Positions 8,360 to 16,124 are shown, numbered from the stretch's first letter. The stretch is 16,335 nt of DNA from Gammaproteobacteria bacterium (GCA_029861795.1 JAOTYS010000050.1:1-16335); one strand, 5' to 3'. Numbers and translations: made by a program. The notes: generated by a model from the letters alone, not told the origin.

Positions 8360-8875
8360 CTAACTATCGCTTGGCTCGGGGTTGTCAGAATCATCTTGCG
8401 ACGGCTCGTCATCCGAGGCGTCCTGCACCGCCGTATCGTCAGGGGACTCGGGTTGCTCAGTATCATCGACCTCGGACTGATTTTCCTCTACGGGCTCCAA
8501 TGGTTGTGCACGACGCGCGAGGTAACCAAATAGCGTTGCAGTGTTAGACGTTAGTTCGGGGTCGGTGTAGACCTCAAGATCCACTCTACGAATGTCCGGG
8601 TCTCTGGTGGTGGAGATACGCTCGTTGTAATACCACTGCCTTCCACCCAAGGTAACCTGTCGCTGCTGATCTCCCGCCACGGGCCAGCCGGGCGCCATGC
8701 GCAGCTCTGCCAAGCGGTTGGCGGCGACCCAAGAACCCAGCAACCGATTCTCGATCTGTTGCACCACATCGATATTGCTACCCATGGCTCTGGTCATTGC
8801 CGCAATGCCCACGGCAGCGATGGCCACTGCAACCAGAATTTCGAGCAACGTGAACCCGGACTCACCCCGATTCAT
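8360..8875 (-). CDS. gspI: Type II secretion minor pseudopilin GspI with acidic C-terminal extension
   Basis: GspI is the minor pseudopilin that nucleates the tip complex with J and K. The prepilin peptide MNRGESG is followed by FTLLEILVAVAIAAVGIAAM, with Glu at +5, and the core includes ENRLLGSWVAANRLAELRM (42-60) and WYYNERISTTRDPDIRRVDL (81-100), typical of the family. The core ends near residue 124. GspI is usually about 120-130 residues; this one has 171. Residues 127-171 contain 19 Asp/Glu and no Lys, Arg or His, with many Ser, Pro and Gln, so they form a disordered, strongly acidic tail. The ATG at 8875 overlaps the end of gspH by 14 bases. The reading frame through the tail is unbroken up to the TAG one base before gspJ, so it looks genuine. 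Confidence 0.92.
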   Translation of the reverse strand: MNRGESGFTLLEILVAVAIAAVGIAAMTRAMGSNIDVVQQIENRLLGSWVAANRLAELRMAPGWPVAGDQQRQVTLGGRQWYYNERISTTRDPDIRRVDLEVYTDPELTSNTATLFGYLARRAQPLEPVEENQSEVDDTEQPESPDDTAVQDASDDEPSQDDSDNPEPSDS

Positions 8876-9344
8876 TTTCCAATCTTGTCACTTTTACGTT
8901 TTGTGCCGGATCCAAACTCACCAAATAACCACCTGATTGCGATCCGATGGTGAGTTCAAAAGGGGTAATCTCGCCAATCGCTTCGACAACCACCAGGTCA
9001 TCACTCGCCCCAGAGTCCAGCAACTTTAAGGTCACGCTGAGTGAGTCTGGCAACTGCCTTGGTCTTAGCACGTCATCACCCTCTATCGGCTCCCACTCCT
9101 CTCCCGGTGTCAGAAAACGATACCGGCGAGCAGACTCATCCACCTCGATCGCAAAGGTTTGCCCTGTAACCATGCTTTCGTCTCTAAGATGCTCGATAAG
9201 CGCGCCAAAGCGACGCGCCTCAAGTTCGGCGATCTTATCTTCGTCACGGTTAAAATTTAACACGACAAATGTTACGGTGAGGGCCATCAGGGTGACGACC
9301 ACCATCATTTCTAACAGAGTAAATCCAGAGTGAAATCTACTCAT
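8862..9344 (-). CDS. gspH: Type II secretion minor pseudopilin GspH
   Basis: GspH is the minor pseudopilin thought to link the GspIJK tip to the GspG shaft. From the ATG at 9344 it has 160 residues: prepilin peptide MSRFHSG, then FTLLEMMVVVTLMALTVTFVVL with Glu at +5. The globular part has the family pattern of a helix (ELEARRFGALIEHLRDESM) followed by beta strands (TFAIEVDESARRYRFL). The frame is open upstream to a TTG at 9452 inside gspG, but the extra residues have no prepilin character and the ATG gives the exact signal. An 86-base gap with a hairpin separates it from gspG. It overlaps gspI by 14 bases. Order and size agree with H rather than a second GspG. Confidence 0.92.
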   Translation of the reverse strand: MSRFHSGFTLLEMMVVVTLMALTVTFVVLNFNRDEDKIAELEARRFGALIEHLRDESMVTGQTFAIEVDESARRYRFLTPGEEWEPIEGDDVLRPRQLPDSLSVTLKLLDSGASDDLVVVEAIGEITPFELTIGSQSGGYLVSLDPAQNVKVTRLENESG

Positions 9345-9390
9345 TGCCAAGCGCGCATGACTGCATTCGTTGGACGATCGCAAAATGTGA

Positions 9391-9410
9391 TGTGTGCCCC
9401 ACCGCACACA
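9391..9410 (-). terminator. Hairpin between gspG and gspH (partial terminator or mRNA stabiliser)
   Basis: TGTGTGC (9391-9397) and GCACACA (9404-9410) are perfect reverse complements, giving a 7-bp stem with a 6-base loop in the gspG-gspH gap, about 20 bases after the gspG stop. On the minus-strand transcript the stem is followed by UCACAUUUUG, an interrupted U run. It is therefore weaker than a standard intrinsic terminator. A plausible role is to raise GspG over the minor pseudopilins by stopping part of the transcripts or protecting their 3' ends. Confidence 0.45.
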
Positions 9411-9430
9411 GTACGGCGTGGACTTGGGAC

Positions 9431-9859
9431 TTAACGTTGGTCTAGGTTCCAATTGCCAATATCCGCGCCCACATCTTCGCCACCCGGCTGGCTATCGGCA
9501 CCAAACGACCATAGATCGAACTCCATGTGCTCCCCAGGGAAGAGGTATTGGTAAGGATTACCCCAGGGATCGAGAGGTAAACGCTCGATATATCCTCCCG
9601 CTTTCCAATTCCTGGGTTCTGGAGAGCCTGCTGGTTTGGTGACCAAAGCGTCTATGCCCTGCTCTGTGGTGGGAAAGTGGAAGCTGTCCAGCTTGTACAG
9701 CTTCAACGCGTTAGACAATGCACTGACGTCACTCTTCGCCTTGGCGATAAATGCCTCGTCCTGGCGACCTAGCACTCGTGGCAGAATAAGGGTGGCCAGT
9801 ACCCCAATAATGACTACCACCACCATGATCTCGATTAGTGTAAATCCACGCTGTCGCAT
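9431..9859 (-). CDS. gspG: Type II secretion major pseudopilin GspG
   Basis: GspG is the main subunit of the periplasmic pseudopilus that pushes substrates through the secretin. The 142-residue precursor starts MRQRG, then FTLIEIMVVVVIIGVLATL, with prepilin peptidase cleavage after G5 and Glu at +5 of the mature protein. Family hallmarks are the helix with DVSALSNALKLYKLD, FPTTEQGIDALVTKP, and LPLDPWGNPYQY. The end, WSFGADSQPGGEDVGADIGNW split over about 117-138, carries the loop that binds calcium in characterised GspG. A TTG four codons upstream overlaps the gspF stop; I chose the ATG at 9859, which gives the usual very short leader. Length is typical. Confidence 0.97.
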   Translation of the reverse strand: MRQRGFTLIEIMVVVVIIGVLATLILPRVLGRQDEAFIAKAKSDVSALSNALKLYKLDSFHFPTTEQGIDALVTKPAGSPEPRNWKAGGYIERLPLDPWGNPYQYLFPGEHMEFDLWSFGADSQPGGEDVGADIGNWNLDQR

Positions 9860-9867
9860 AGGTGCAC

Positions 9868-11082
9868 TCAACTTATCAACTGGTTTAATTCCAAAATCGG
9901 TAGCAGGATGGCCAACACAATCACTAATACCATCCCTCCCATTAGTAAGATCATAATAGGCTCAAACAGGCCCACCATTACAGCAATTCGCGATTCAAGC
10001 TCGCGTTCGGTGGCGATTGCCGCCTTTTCCAGCATCACATCCAGACGCCCGCTGGTTTCGCCGCTTGCCACCATTTGCACTAGCAACGGCGGAAAGTGAC
10101 CGCTGCGGCGCAAGGCACGACTGAAGCTCGCCCCCTCACCAACCTCATTGGCCGCCGTGGTCATGGAGCGTCGTAACACACGATTGCTCAGCACACCAGC
10201 ACTCGCACGCATCGCCGACAATAGCGGCACCCCGCTGCCGACCATGATGGCTAGGGTGCGCGCCATGCGTGCCGTGTTAACGCCACGGATAAATTTTCTT
10301 AGCAACGGCATCCGCAACATCAGACGGTGTAGATGATACTGCTGTCTCGGTCGCCGGAAGATCAAGATAAACGCGATTGCCGCCACCACTGCCACTGCTA
10401 ACAGATAGGGTCCGTAGATCTGGACAAAGTCACTGATTGTAATCAGTACTCGCGTGAGTATCGGCAGTGACTGCCCGGTATCCACAAATACCTGAACCAC
10501 TTTAGGCACAACATAGGTGACCAACGCACTAACAATCAATATGGCCACTACCGTCAGGAAGGTCGGATATATCAGAGCTTGTCCCACGCGTTGCTGCAGG
10601 CCCTGACGTGCCTCGGTGTAATCCGCGAGACGTTCCAGCACCTCATCGAGGCGGCCAGATTGCTCACCGGCACTAACCGAGGCATGGTATATCTCGGGAA
10701 AGGACCGAGGATAAACCGCCAGGGCATCGGCAAGAGACCTGCCCTCCATTATCATTGCCCGAATACCGGTTAGCGTGGATTTTACTTCATGCCCTTCAGA
10801 TTGTTCTATGAGGGCGTTGAGACTCTCCTCTATGGTCAGACCCGACCCCAACAACGTGGCAAATTGACGACTGACGACCGCAAGCTCGGTAACGCTGAGA
10901 CGGTTTCGTCGTTTAGCCGGGGCGCCGCGCTGTGGTGCCTGCTGATCCACATCCACCACCGACAATGGCGTAAGTCCGCTGTCTCGCAATTGCTGGCGCA
11001 CCTGGCGCGCGGTATCCGCATTGGCAACACCTTTGCGGGTACGGCCAGCGGGATCAAGTGCTTGATATTCAAACGCGCCCAT
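9868..11082 (-). CDS. gspF: Type II secretion inner-membrane platform protein GspF
   Basis: GspF is the polytopic platform protein that works with GspE and GspL in pseudopilin assembly. The 404-residue product starts MGAFEYQALDPAGR, the usual family opening. It contains two tandem T2SSF domains: residues about 70-195 with SAGEQSGRLDEVLERLADY, and 272-395 with the related ASGETSGRLDVMLEKAA. Transmembrane segments lie at about 170-192, 224-242 and 370-398. Length is standard. The ATG at 11082 is not preceded by a clear Shine-Dalgarno, and a hairpin sits just upstream (11089-11119). The gene ends in a TGA 8 bases before the gspG ATG. Confidence 0.97.
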   Translation of the reverse strand: MGAFEYQALDPAGRTRKGVANADTARQVRQQLRDSGLTPLSVVDVDQQAPQRGAPAKRRNRLSVTELAVVSRQFATLLGSGLTIEESLNALIEQSEGHEVKSTLTGIRAMIMEGRSLADALAVYPRSFPEIYHASVSAGEQSGRLDEVLERLADYTEARQGLQQRVGQALIYPTFLTVVAILIVSALVTYVVPKVVQVFVDTGQSLPILTRVLITISDFVQIYGPYLLAVAVVAAIAFILIFRRPRQQYHLHRLMLRMPLLRKFIRGVNTARMARTLAIMVGSGVPLLSAMRASAGVLSNRVLRRSMTTAANEVGEGASFSRALRRSGHFPPLLVQMVASGETSGRLDVMLEKAAIATERELESRIAVMVGLFEPIMILLMGGMVLVIVLAILLPILELNQLIS

Positions 11083-11088
11083 ATTGGT

Positions 11089-11119
11089 TCACAGTGCGGT
11101 TTGAGGTGATGAACTGTGA
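11089..11119 (-). other. Inverted repeat in the gspE-gspF gap
   Basis: TCACAGT (11089-11095) and ACTGTGA (11113-11119) are exact reverse complements separated by 17 bases, inside the 79-base gap between gspE and gspF. On the mRNA the stem would end only 6 bases before the gspF ATG, and no other ribosome binding site is obvious there. It could modulate gspF translation or be a protein site, but the large loop makes a stable RNA structure uncertain. Confidence 0.3.
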
Positions 11120-11161
11120 TTGTGACAGCTGAAACGCTGCTACTCCTGCAACCACCGAACG

Positions 11162-12700
11162 TTATTCGTCACGAGTCACACGTAAGACTTCGTCGATGCT
11201 GGTGACACCTGCTAGTACCTTTTCGAATCCATTGTCTGCGAGACTCTTGGATTGCTGGCGCGCACGGGATAGCATCTGGTCCTCCGCGGCACCATCGTGG
11301 ATCATGGTGCGCAACGTGTCATCGATCAGAATAAGTTCGTAGATACCTGTGCGGCCGCGGTAGCCACTGTATTCACACTGTTCACATCCGCCGGGCTTGT
11401 AGATCTGCACATCTTCACCGTTGCCCAACCTAAGCAACTCCCGTTGTCGACCTTCGGGCACCACGTCTTGCTTACACTGGGGACAGAGTTTGCGCACCAG
11501 TCGCTGAGCCAGCACACCGATCAAACTAGAGGATATTAGGAATGCCTCCACACCCATATCCACCAGCCGGGTGACGGCCCCAATAGCGGTGTTGGTATGC
11601 AGGGTAGACAATACCATGTGGCCAGTGAGACTAGCCTGAACCGCTATTTCCGCAGTCTCTAAGTCCCGTATTTCGCCCACTAGTACCACATCAGGGTCCT
11701 GCCGCAGAATCGACCGAAGCCCACCGGCAAAGGTCAACCCAATCTTGCTATGCACCTGAGTTTGACCCACTCCATCGAGGTCGTACTCGATCGGATCCTC
11801 CACCGTCAAAATGTTCAGTTCTTGCCGATCCAGGCGTATCAGCCCAGCATAAAGCGTGGTGGTCTTGCCCGACCCGGTGGGTCCGGTCACCAGCACGATG
11901 CCATGGGGGTTATGAACGAGCCGATCAAATGTTTGCGCAAGCGCCGCATCCATACCCAACTCTTCGAGCTTTAGCCTGGAGGCCTGCTTGTCCAACAAAC
12001 GCAGCACCACTCGTTCGCCGTGCTGCGTAGGCAGGGTTGACACCCGAACATCGATGGGATGTTCACCGACTCTCAACGAAATTCGGCCATCCTGAGGCAA
12101 CCGCTTCTCGGCAATGTCGAGCTTGGCCATCACTTTAAGGCGCGAAACCAACGCGCCGTGCAGCGCTCGCTGTGGTTCAACCACATCACGCAACACTCCG
12201 TCGACGCGAATGCGTACCACTGATCGTTGTTCGAACGCTTCCAGATGTATATCAGACGCACTTTCGCGGATCGCCTGAGTAAGCAACGCATTAATCAAAC
12301 GAACAATGGGTGCATCATTGGATGCTTCCAACAGGTCTGTGGTTTGCGGTAACTCCTGGGCCAGCAACTCCAGATCCACTTCATCGCCTAGATCGTCAAC
12401 CATCTGGGTGGCTTCGGATTGTCCCTTGTCGTAGGCCTGGCGCAGCGTTTTTTCAAAATATGCTTTATCGACCTGATGAAACACGAATCCCGCGCCGAGT
12501 TTTCGTCTTAACTCAGTCAGCACCCCCATTGCAGGAGATTCGGCGCACAGCACGTGGAATTTGCCGTCCTCCTTGTAGGCCACTAAGACACCAGAGCGCT
12601 TTGCGAATGGATATGGCAGCGTGGCAACGCATTCTGGATCGACCAGTTGCATCCACTGGCGCTGCTCTCCCGTAACCAAAATGGACTCAGAGACGACCAT
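11162..12700 (-). CDS. gspE: Type II secretion ATPase GspE
   Basis: GspE is the cytoplasmic hexameric ATPase that powers pseudopilus assembly. The 512 residues hold an N-terminal domain (about 1-110) that binds GspL, then the secretion ATPase core. Motifs are Walker A GPTGSGKT (273-280), the Asp box TVEDPIEY (299-306), Walker B DPDVVLVGEIRD (335-346), the His box TLHTN (366-370), and a zinc-binding tetracysteine C406, C409, C439 and C442 (spacing CxxC-29-CxxC). The tetracysteine is typical of GspE and type IV pilus ATPases and not of type IV secretion ATPases. The start is the ATG at 12700, with AAGG about 12 bases upstream. It lies 68 bases after gspD and 79 before gspF. Confidence 0.97.
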   Translation of the reverse strand: MVVSESILVTGEQRQWMQLVDPECVATLPYPFAKRSGVLVAYKEDGKFHVLCAESPAMGVLTELRRKLGAGFVFHQVDKAYFEKTLRQAYDKGQSEATQMVDDLGDEVDLELLAQELPQTTDLLEASNDAPIVRLINALLTQAIRESASDIHLEAFEQRSVVRIRVDGVLRDVVEPQRALHGALVSRLKVMAKLDIAEKRLPQDGRISLRVGEHPIDVRVSTLPTQHGERVVLRLLDKQASRLKLEELGMDAALAQTFDRLVHNPHGIVLVTGPTGSGKTTTLYAGLIRLDRQELNILTVEDPIEYDLDGVGQTQVHSKIGLTFAGGLRSILRQDPDVVLVGEIRDLETAEIAVQASLTGHMVLSTLHTNTAIGAVTRLVDMGVEAFLISSSLIGVLAQRLVRKLCPQCKQDVVPEGRQRELLRLGNGEDVQIYKPGGCEQCEYSGYRGRTGIYELILIDDTLRTMIHDGAAEDQMLSRARQQSKSLADNGFEKVLAGVTSIDEVLRVTRDE

Positions 12701-12768
12701 GAGTTCGATAACCTTAGACGCTATTTAACGAAACGCACAACCCCACACACCCGCCACACAATCCCTAG

Positions 12769-14790
12769 CTATCGTCGGTCTCCATATTGTGCATCCCAAT
12801 CAATGTCTGGCGGAACCGGTAGTGTGACGCCCTCGATCATATTGGGGGTGTCTGGCTGGCTTTGTCTGCTCTCCTCTTGCACATGCTCGTATCTTTGCTG
12901 GGTAAGTCCGGCGATATCTTGAGCAGAACGTACGATCTTGGGGCGCAGGAAGATCATGAGATTGCTCTTGGCAGCCTCCTTTGATTTTCTACGGAAAAGC
13001 GCTCCGATAATCGGGATCTTGCCGAGGATGGGAACCCACTCTACGGTATCGAAAACATCATCCCTAATCAAACCACCGAGCACGATGACTTGACCATCGT
13101 CAACTTGCACGGTGGCGCTAAGCGAGCGCTTATTGGTAATGATGTCAGAGGCACCTTCAACCGTGGTGGGGCTTACGTTTGAGACTTCTTGCTCGATCTC
13201 CAGTTGTACTGTGTCGCCTTCATTGATCTGCGGCGTAATACGTAGCGTCAAGCCGACGTCTTTGCGTTCAATGGTCTGGAACGGATTGACGATACCCGTT
13301 GCTATGGCGCCGTCATCACCACCCTCGATCACCGCGCCGGTACTCACATCGGAAACGAACTGCCCGGTAATGAATGGAATTTCCTGAGCGACGATAATCT
13401 CCGCCGCCTCATTATCCAGGGTCAAGATATTCGGTGTCGCCAATATATTGGCGTTGGCGTCAGCCTTCAGCGCTCGAACAATGAGACGAAAATTGGGGAC
13501 CTGTTCGCCAAAAATATTTTCCACAAGCTTATCAATAACCCCTACCGTCAACCCACCAGAAATATCCGAGAAATCAGTATTACCAGCGACTTCACCGCTG
13601 GTGGTTCCATTGTCCGAAAACTCCCACTCGACACCCAGATCGGCAGCCTTGTCGGCACGGATCTCCACGATGATGGTCTCGACAAATATCTGAGCGCGAC
13701 GGATGTCGATCTTGTCGATCACGTTTTTCAGCGCTTGAAATTCTTCGTCAGGCGCGCGAATCACTAAAGCATTGGTATCCTCTTCAGCTCGTACCGACAG
13801 TGCCCGCGGTATTGCCTGCCCCTCTTCACCGCCAGCAGCGGTTTCCAATACTTCGTTCAGCAGATCCACCAGGTTCGCTGCCTTGGCATGGCGCAGATAC
13901 ACCACATGAAAGTCGCCCTCGACCGGTCGTTCGATGTCTAACTGATCGATTACGGCCTGCAACAACTGAAACTCAGCCTCGGGCGCCTGAATGATGAGCG
14001 AGTTTGTAGTTGCCTCTGCCTGTACAGAAAGCTGCTGTGTCGCCGGTGTGCCACCCTCGCCAGTCTGTGGTCTCAGCGACGTAGTAAGCTGCGACAAGAT
14101 CGGAGCCAATTCTTGCGCCTTAGCGTAACGTAGATAAACAACATGCACGTCGGAGCGTCGATCCGGCTGATCGATACGCTCGATGATCTTGACGATGCGT
14201 TGGACGTTCGCCGCGGTGTCGGTAAATACCAGGGTATTAGTTGGCGCATGGGGGGCGAAATGACTGGTGGGCGGCAGTAAGGGCCTCAGAATTGGGACCA
14301 ACTCCTGCACTGAACTGAATTTTAGCTGGTAAACCTGTGTGATCTGTTGGTCGCCGGGGGATTCAACCGCCGTAAACGCCGTAGGCGTAGGGCGCTGTTT
14401 CACCACATTGCTTGGCAAAATCTTGATCACCTGCCCCGCAGGCACTGCCGCAAAATTGTGGACTTCCAGCACCGACAGAAAGATGTTGTAGATTTGATCC
14501 GCGCTGAGCTTATCGCCGGACACTAAGGTGACCTTCCCTTTCACCCGAGGATCAACCACAAAGTTTTTGCCTGTTATCTGCGAGACCGTCGTTATTAACG
14601 CTCTAATATCGGCGTCTTGAAAATTCAAGGTGACGCTGTCACCAGGTGCTATCGAAGTGTCGATACTGGTCTGCCCCCACGCCGTTTCGGAGTAGAACAT
14701 AGGGACTGTCGAGATGCACAACGACAATGCCGTCACCAATACGATCCGTCCTGGTCGCAGCGATCGCCTGGCCAATAGCATTGTGATCAT
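12769..14790 (-). CDS. gspD: Type II secretion secretin GspD
   Basis: GspD forms the multimeric outer-membrane channel. The 673 residues begin with a signal peptide (a basic N-terminus, then a hydrophobic run to about residue 30), with likely cleavage after AWG39. N0 lies at about 53-125, N1 at 150-208, N2 at 216-286 and N3 at 295-365. The secretin barrel follows: ETIIVEIRADKAADLGVEWEF split over 371-391, the gate segment ATPNILTLDNEAAEI (451-465), and the C-terminal signature with EWVPILGKIPIIGALF (584-599). About 55 residues remain after the barrel, with no clear pilotin-binding signature. The start is the ATG at 14790; an ATG at 14781 is also possible. Only 31 bases separate it from the fcl stop, so it probably shares that transcript. 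N2 and N3 resemble each other strongly. Confidence 0.97.
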   Translation of the reverse strand: MITMLLARRSLRPGRIVLVTALSLCISTVPMFYSETAWGQTSIDTSIAPGDSVTLNFQDADIRALITTVSQITGKNFVVDPRVKGKVTLVSGDKLSADQIYNIFLSVLEVHNFAAVPAGQVIKILPSNVVKQRPTPTAFTAVESPGDQQITQVYQLKFSSVQELVPILRPLLPPTSHFAPHAPTNTLVFTDTAANVQRIVKIIERIDQPDRRSDVHVVYLRYAKAQELAPILSQLTTSLRPQTGEGGTPATQQLSVQAEATTNSLIIQAPEAEFQLLQAVIDQLDIERPVEGDFHVVYLRHAKAANLVDLLNEVLETAAGGEEGQAIPRALSVRAEEDTNALVIRAPDEEFQALKNVIDKIDIRRAQIFVETIIVEIRADKAADLGVEWEFSDNGTTSGEVAGNTDFSDISGGLTVGVIDKLVENIFGEQVPNFRLIVRALKADANANILATPNILTLDNEAAEIIVAQEIPFITGQFVSDVSTGAVIEGGDDGAIATGIVNPFQTIERKDVGLTLRITPQINEGDTVQLEIEQEVSNVSPTTVEGASDIITNKRSLSATVQVDDGQVIVLGGLIRDDVFDTVEWVPILGKIPIIGALFRRKSKEAAKSNLMIFLRPKIVRSAQDIAGLTQQRYEHVQEESRQSQPDTPNMIEGVTLPVPPDIDWDAQYGDRR

Positions 14791-14821
14791 AGGACCACTT
14801 ATTTAACCACCCGACGTTTCT

Positions 14822-15757
14822 TTAGACATCCGCCGCGTTGTCACGAAACCACCCATAGGTGTTCTCCAGACCTTCTCGTAGTCTTGTCTTTGCTCGCCAG
14901 CCGAGCGTGTTGATGCGTGTGCTATCCAAAAGTTTTCTCGGCGTACCATCCGGTTTCGCCGAATCGAACTCCGTAGCGCCCCTGAAGCCGACCACATCGC
15001 AGATCAACGCCGCAAGCTCTCTAATGCTGACTTCCTCACCTGATCCAATGTTGACCATGTCTTTGAAACCGTCCTGATTAATCAAAAAAACACAAGCCTC
15101 CGCCAAATCATCCACAAACAGAAATTCGCGTAACGGATTACCTGTGCCCCACAGTGTGACGTGGTCACTTTGACGCCTCTTGGACTCATGTACTTTACGG
15201 ATTAGCGCGGGCAACACATGTGATGTTTCCAGATCGAAATTATCATTGATGCCATACAGATTGGTCGGCATAACTGAAACGAACTCAGTGCCATACTGAG
15301 CATTGAAGGCCTCGCACATCTTGAGCCCTGCGATTTTCGAGACTGCATAAGGCTCATTGGTGCGTTCCAGCGGCCCAGTGAGCAAATACTCTTCGCGCAT
15401 AGGTTGGAGGCAATCCCGTGGGTAAACGCAAGAACTACCCAAAAAAACCATACGAGCCACCTCGTATTTGTGAGCAGCGTGGATGACATTGGTCTGCAAC
15501 GCCAAATTCTCGTAAATGAAATCCGCTCGATATGTGTCGTTTGCACTAATGCCACCGACTTTGGCGGCAGCGAGGAATACGTACTTGGGTCGCTCACTCG
15601 CAAAAAAGCTTTGCACCGCAGCCTGATCGATCAAATCCAAGTCGCCTCGCGAACGCACCACGAGATTGTGGTATCCGTCGGCCTGCAACTTTCGCAGAAT
15701 GGCCGAGCCCACTAGCCCGTGATGGCCCGCGATGTATATCTTGTCCCCTAGATTCAT
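14822..15757 (-). CDS. fcl: GDP-L-fucose synthase (GDP-4-keto-6-deoxymannose epimerase/reductase)
   Basis: Converts GDP-4-keto-6-deoxy-D-mannose to GDP-L-fucose with NADPH, supplying fucose for surface polysaccharide. The 311-residue extended short-chain dehydrogenase shows the nucleotide-binding loop GHHGLVGSA (11-19), AAKVGGI (64-70), SSCVYP (108-113), the catalytic pair Y137 and K141 in YAVSKIAG, MPTNLYG (163-169), SHVLPALI with H180, and FVDDLAEA. Length is typical. The start ATG at 15757 gives the short lead before the IYIAG strand expected for the family; no strong ribosome binding site is seen. The partner gene gmd is not in this window. It lies 31 bases upstream of gspD on the same strand, where gspC is often found, so co-transcription is likely although the pathways are not obviously related. 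Confidence 0.93.
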   Translation of the reverse strand: MNLGDKIYIAGHHGLVGSAILRKLQADGYHNLVVRSRGDLDLIDQAAVQSFFASERPKYVFLAAAKVGGISANDTYRADFIYENLALQTNVIHAAHKYEVARMVFLGSSCVYPRDCLQPMREEYLLTGPLERTNEPYAVSKIAGLKMCEAFNAQYGTEFVSVMPTNLYGINDNFDLETSHVLPALIRKVHESKRRQSDHVTLWGTGNPLREFLFVDDLAEACVFLINQDGFKDMVNIGSGEEVSIRELAALICDVVGFRGATEFDSAKPDGTPRKLLDSTRINTLGWRAKTRLREGLENTYGWFRDNAADV

Positions 15758-15776
15758 GACACTGCGTTGAAAATCT

Positions 15777-15804
15777 AGTGTCTTTAGTTATATCTGGTGA
15801 CACT
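15777..15804. promoter_or_regulatory. Inverted repeat upstream of fcl (possible operator)
   Basis: AGTGTC (15777-15782) and GACACT (15799-15804) form an exact 6-bp inverted repeat with 16 bases between, starting 20 bases before the fcl ATG. On the minus strand the spacer contains TATAAC, which could serve as a -10 box, but no good -35 is found 16-18 bases upstream of it. An operator over the fcl promoter would fit, but a repeat of this length could be chance. Confidence 0.2.
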
Positions 15805-15942
15805 TATCGTGGTGCGGCACATGTTGATTACCACCCCCGGCGACTCACTCGGCTTACCTATGTTGAGCTGCTCAATGATAGTGCCCGCAAGGCCGTTGCC
15901 GACCAATCCAGCCACCTGTATTTAAGCGCGACGGCTCCATTT

Positions 15943-15972
15943 TTAACAATTATTTTAAGTGTCGCCGATAAT
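15943..15972 (+). promoter_or_regulatory. Candidate sigma-70 promoter reading toward the right-edge gene
   Basis: TTAACA (15943-15948, five of six consensus bases) is followed after 18 bases by GATAAT (15967-15972, five of six), in a locally A+T-rich patch. Transcription would begin near 15979 and give a leader of roughly 290 bases before the gene at 16267, containing two hairpins. The match is fair but the region is A+T-rich, where such matches arise by chance. Confidence 0.35.
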
Positions 15973-16124
15973 AGCATGAAAATAAAGGACAAATATAAAA
16001 AGAATCAACTGAGAGTTTGGACACTCATGGGAGTCGCTTGACACCTCGCAGAAACACCCCCCCGCGATCACATAACCGATTGAAATTAATAGCAAAAACT
16101 TGGCGAATCCATACTGGTGGGGTA

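Noticed and set aside
8359..8466. Upstream extension of gspJ
   Set aside because: It would place 36 polar residues before the prepilin signal and overlap gspI heavily; the ATG at 8358 gives a normal prepilin leader.
9345..9452. Upstream extension of gspH from a TTG
   Set aside because: The extra residues run through the gspG-gspH hairpin and the end of gspG, and the ATG at 9344 gives the exact prepilin leader.
5162..9859. Could the pseudopilin run be a type IV pilus locus?
   Set aside because: The presence of GspD with N0-N3, GspK with its large domain, and GspL and GspM, in the order D to M, is specific to type II secretion; no PilM, N, O or P is seen.
15778..16041. Open frame of 87 codons on the plus strand between fcl and the right edge
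   Set aside because: No ribosome binding site, no recognisable domain, mixed composition that changes abruptly in the A+T-rich patch, and it crosses the likely promoter region.
16038..16066. TTGACA at 16038-16043 as a promoter for the right-edge gene
   Set aside because: A perfect -35 match, but the sequence 16-18 bases downstream is C-rich and gives no -10 box.
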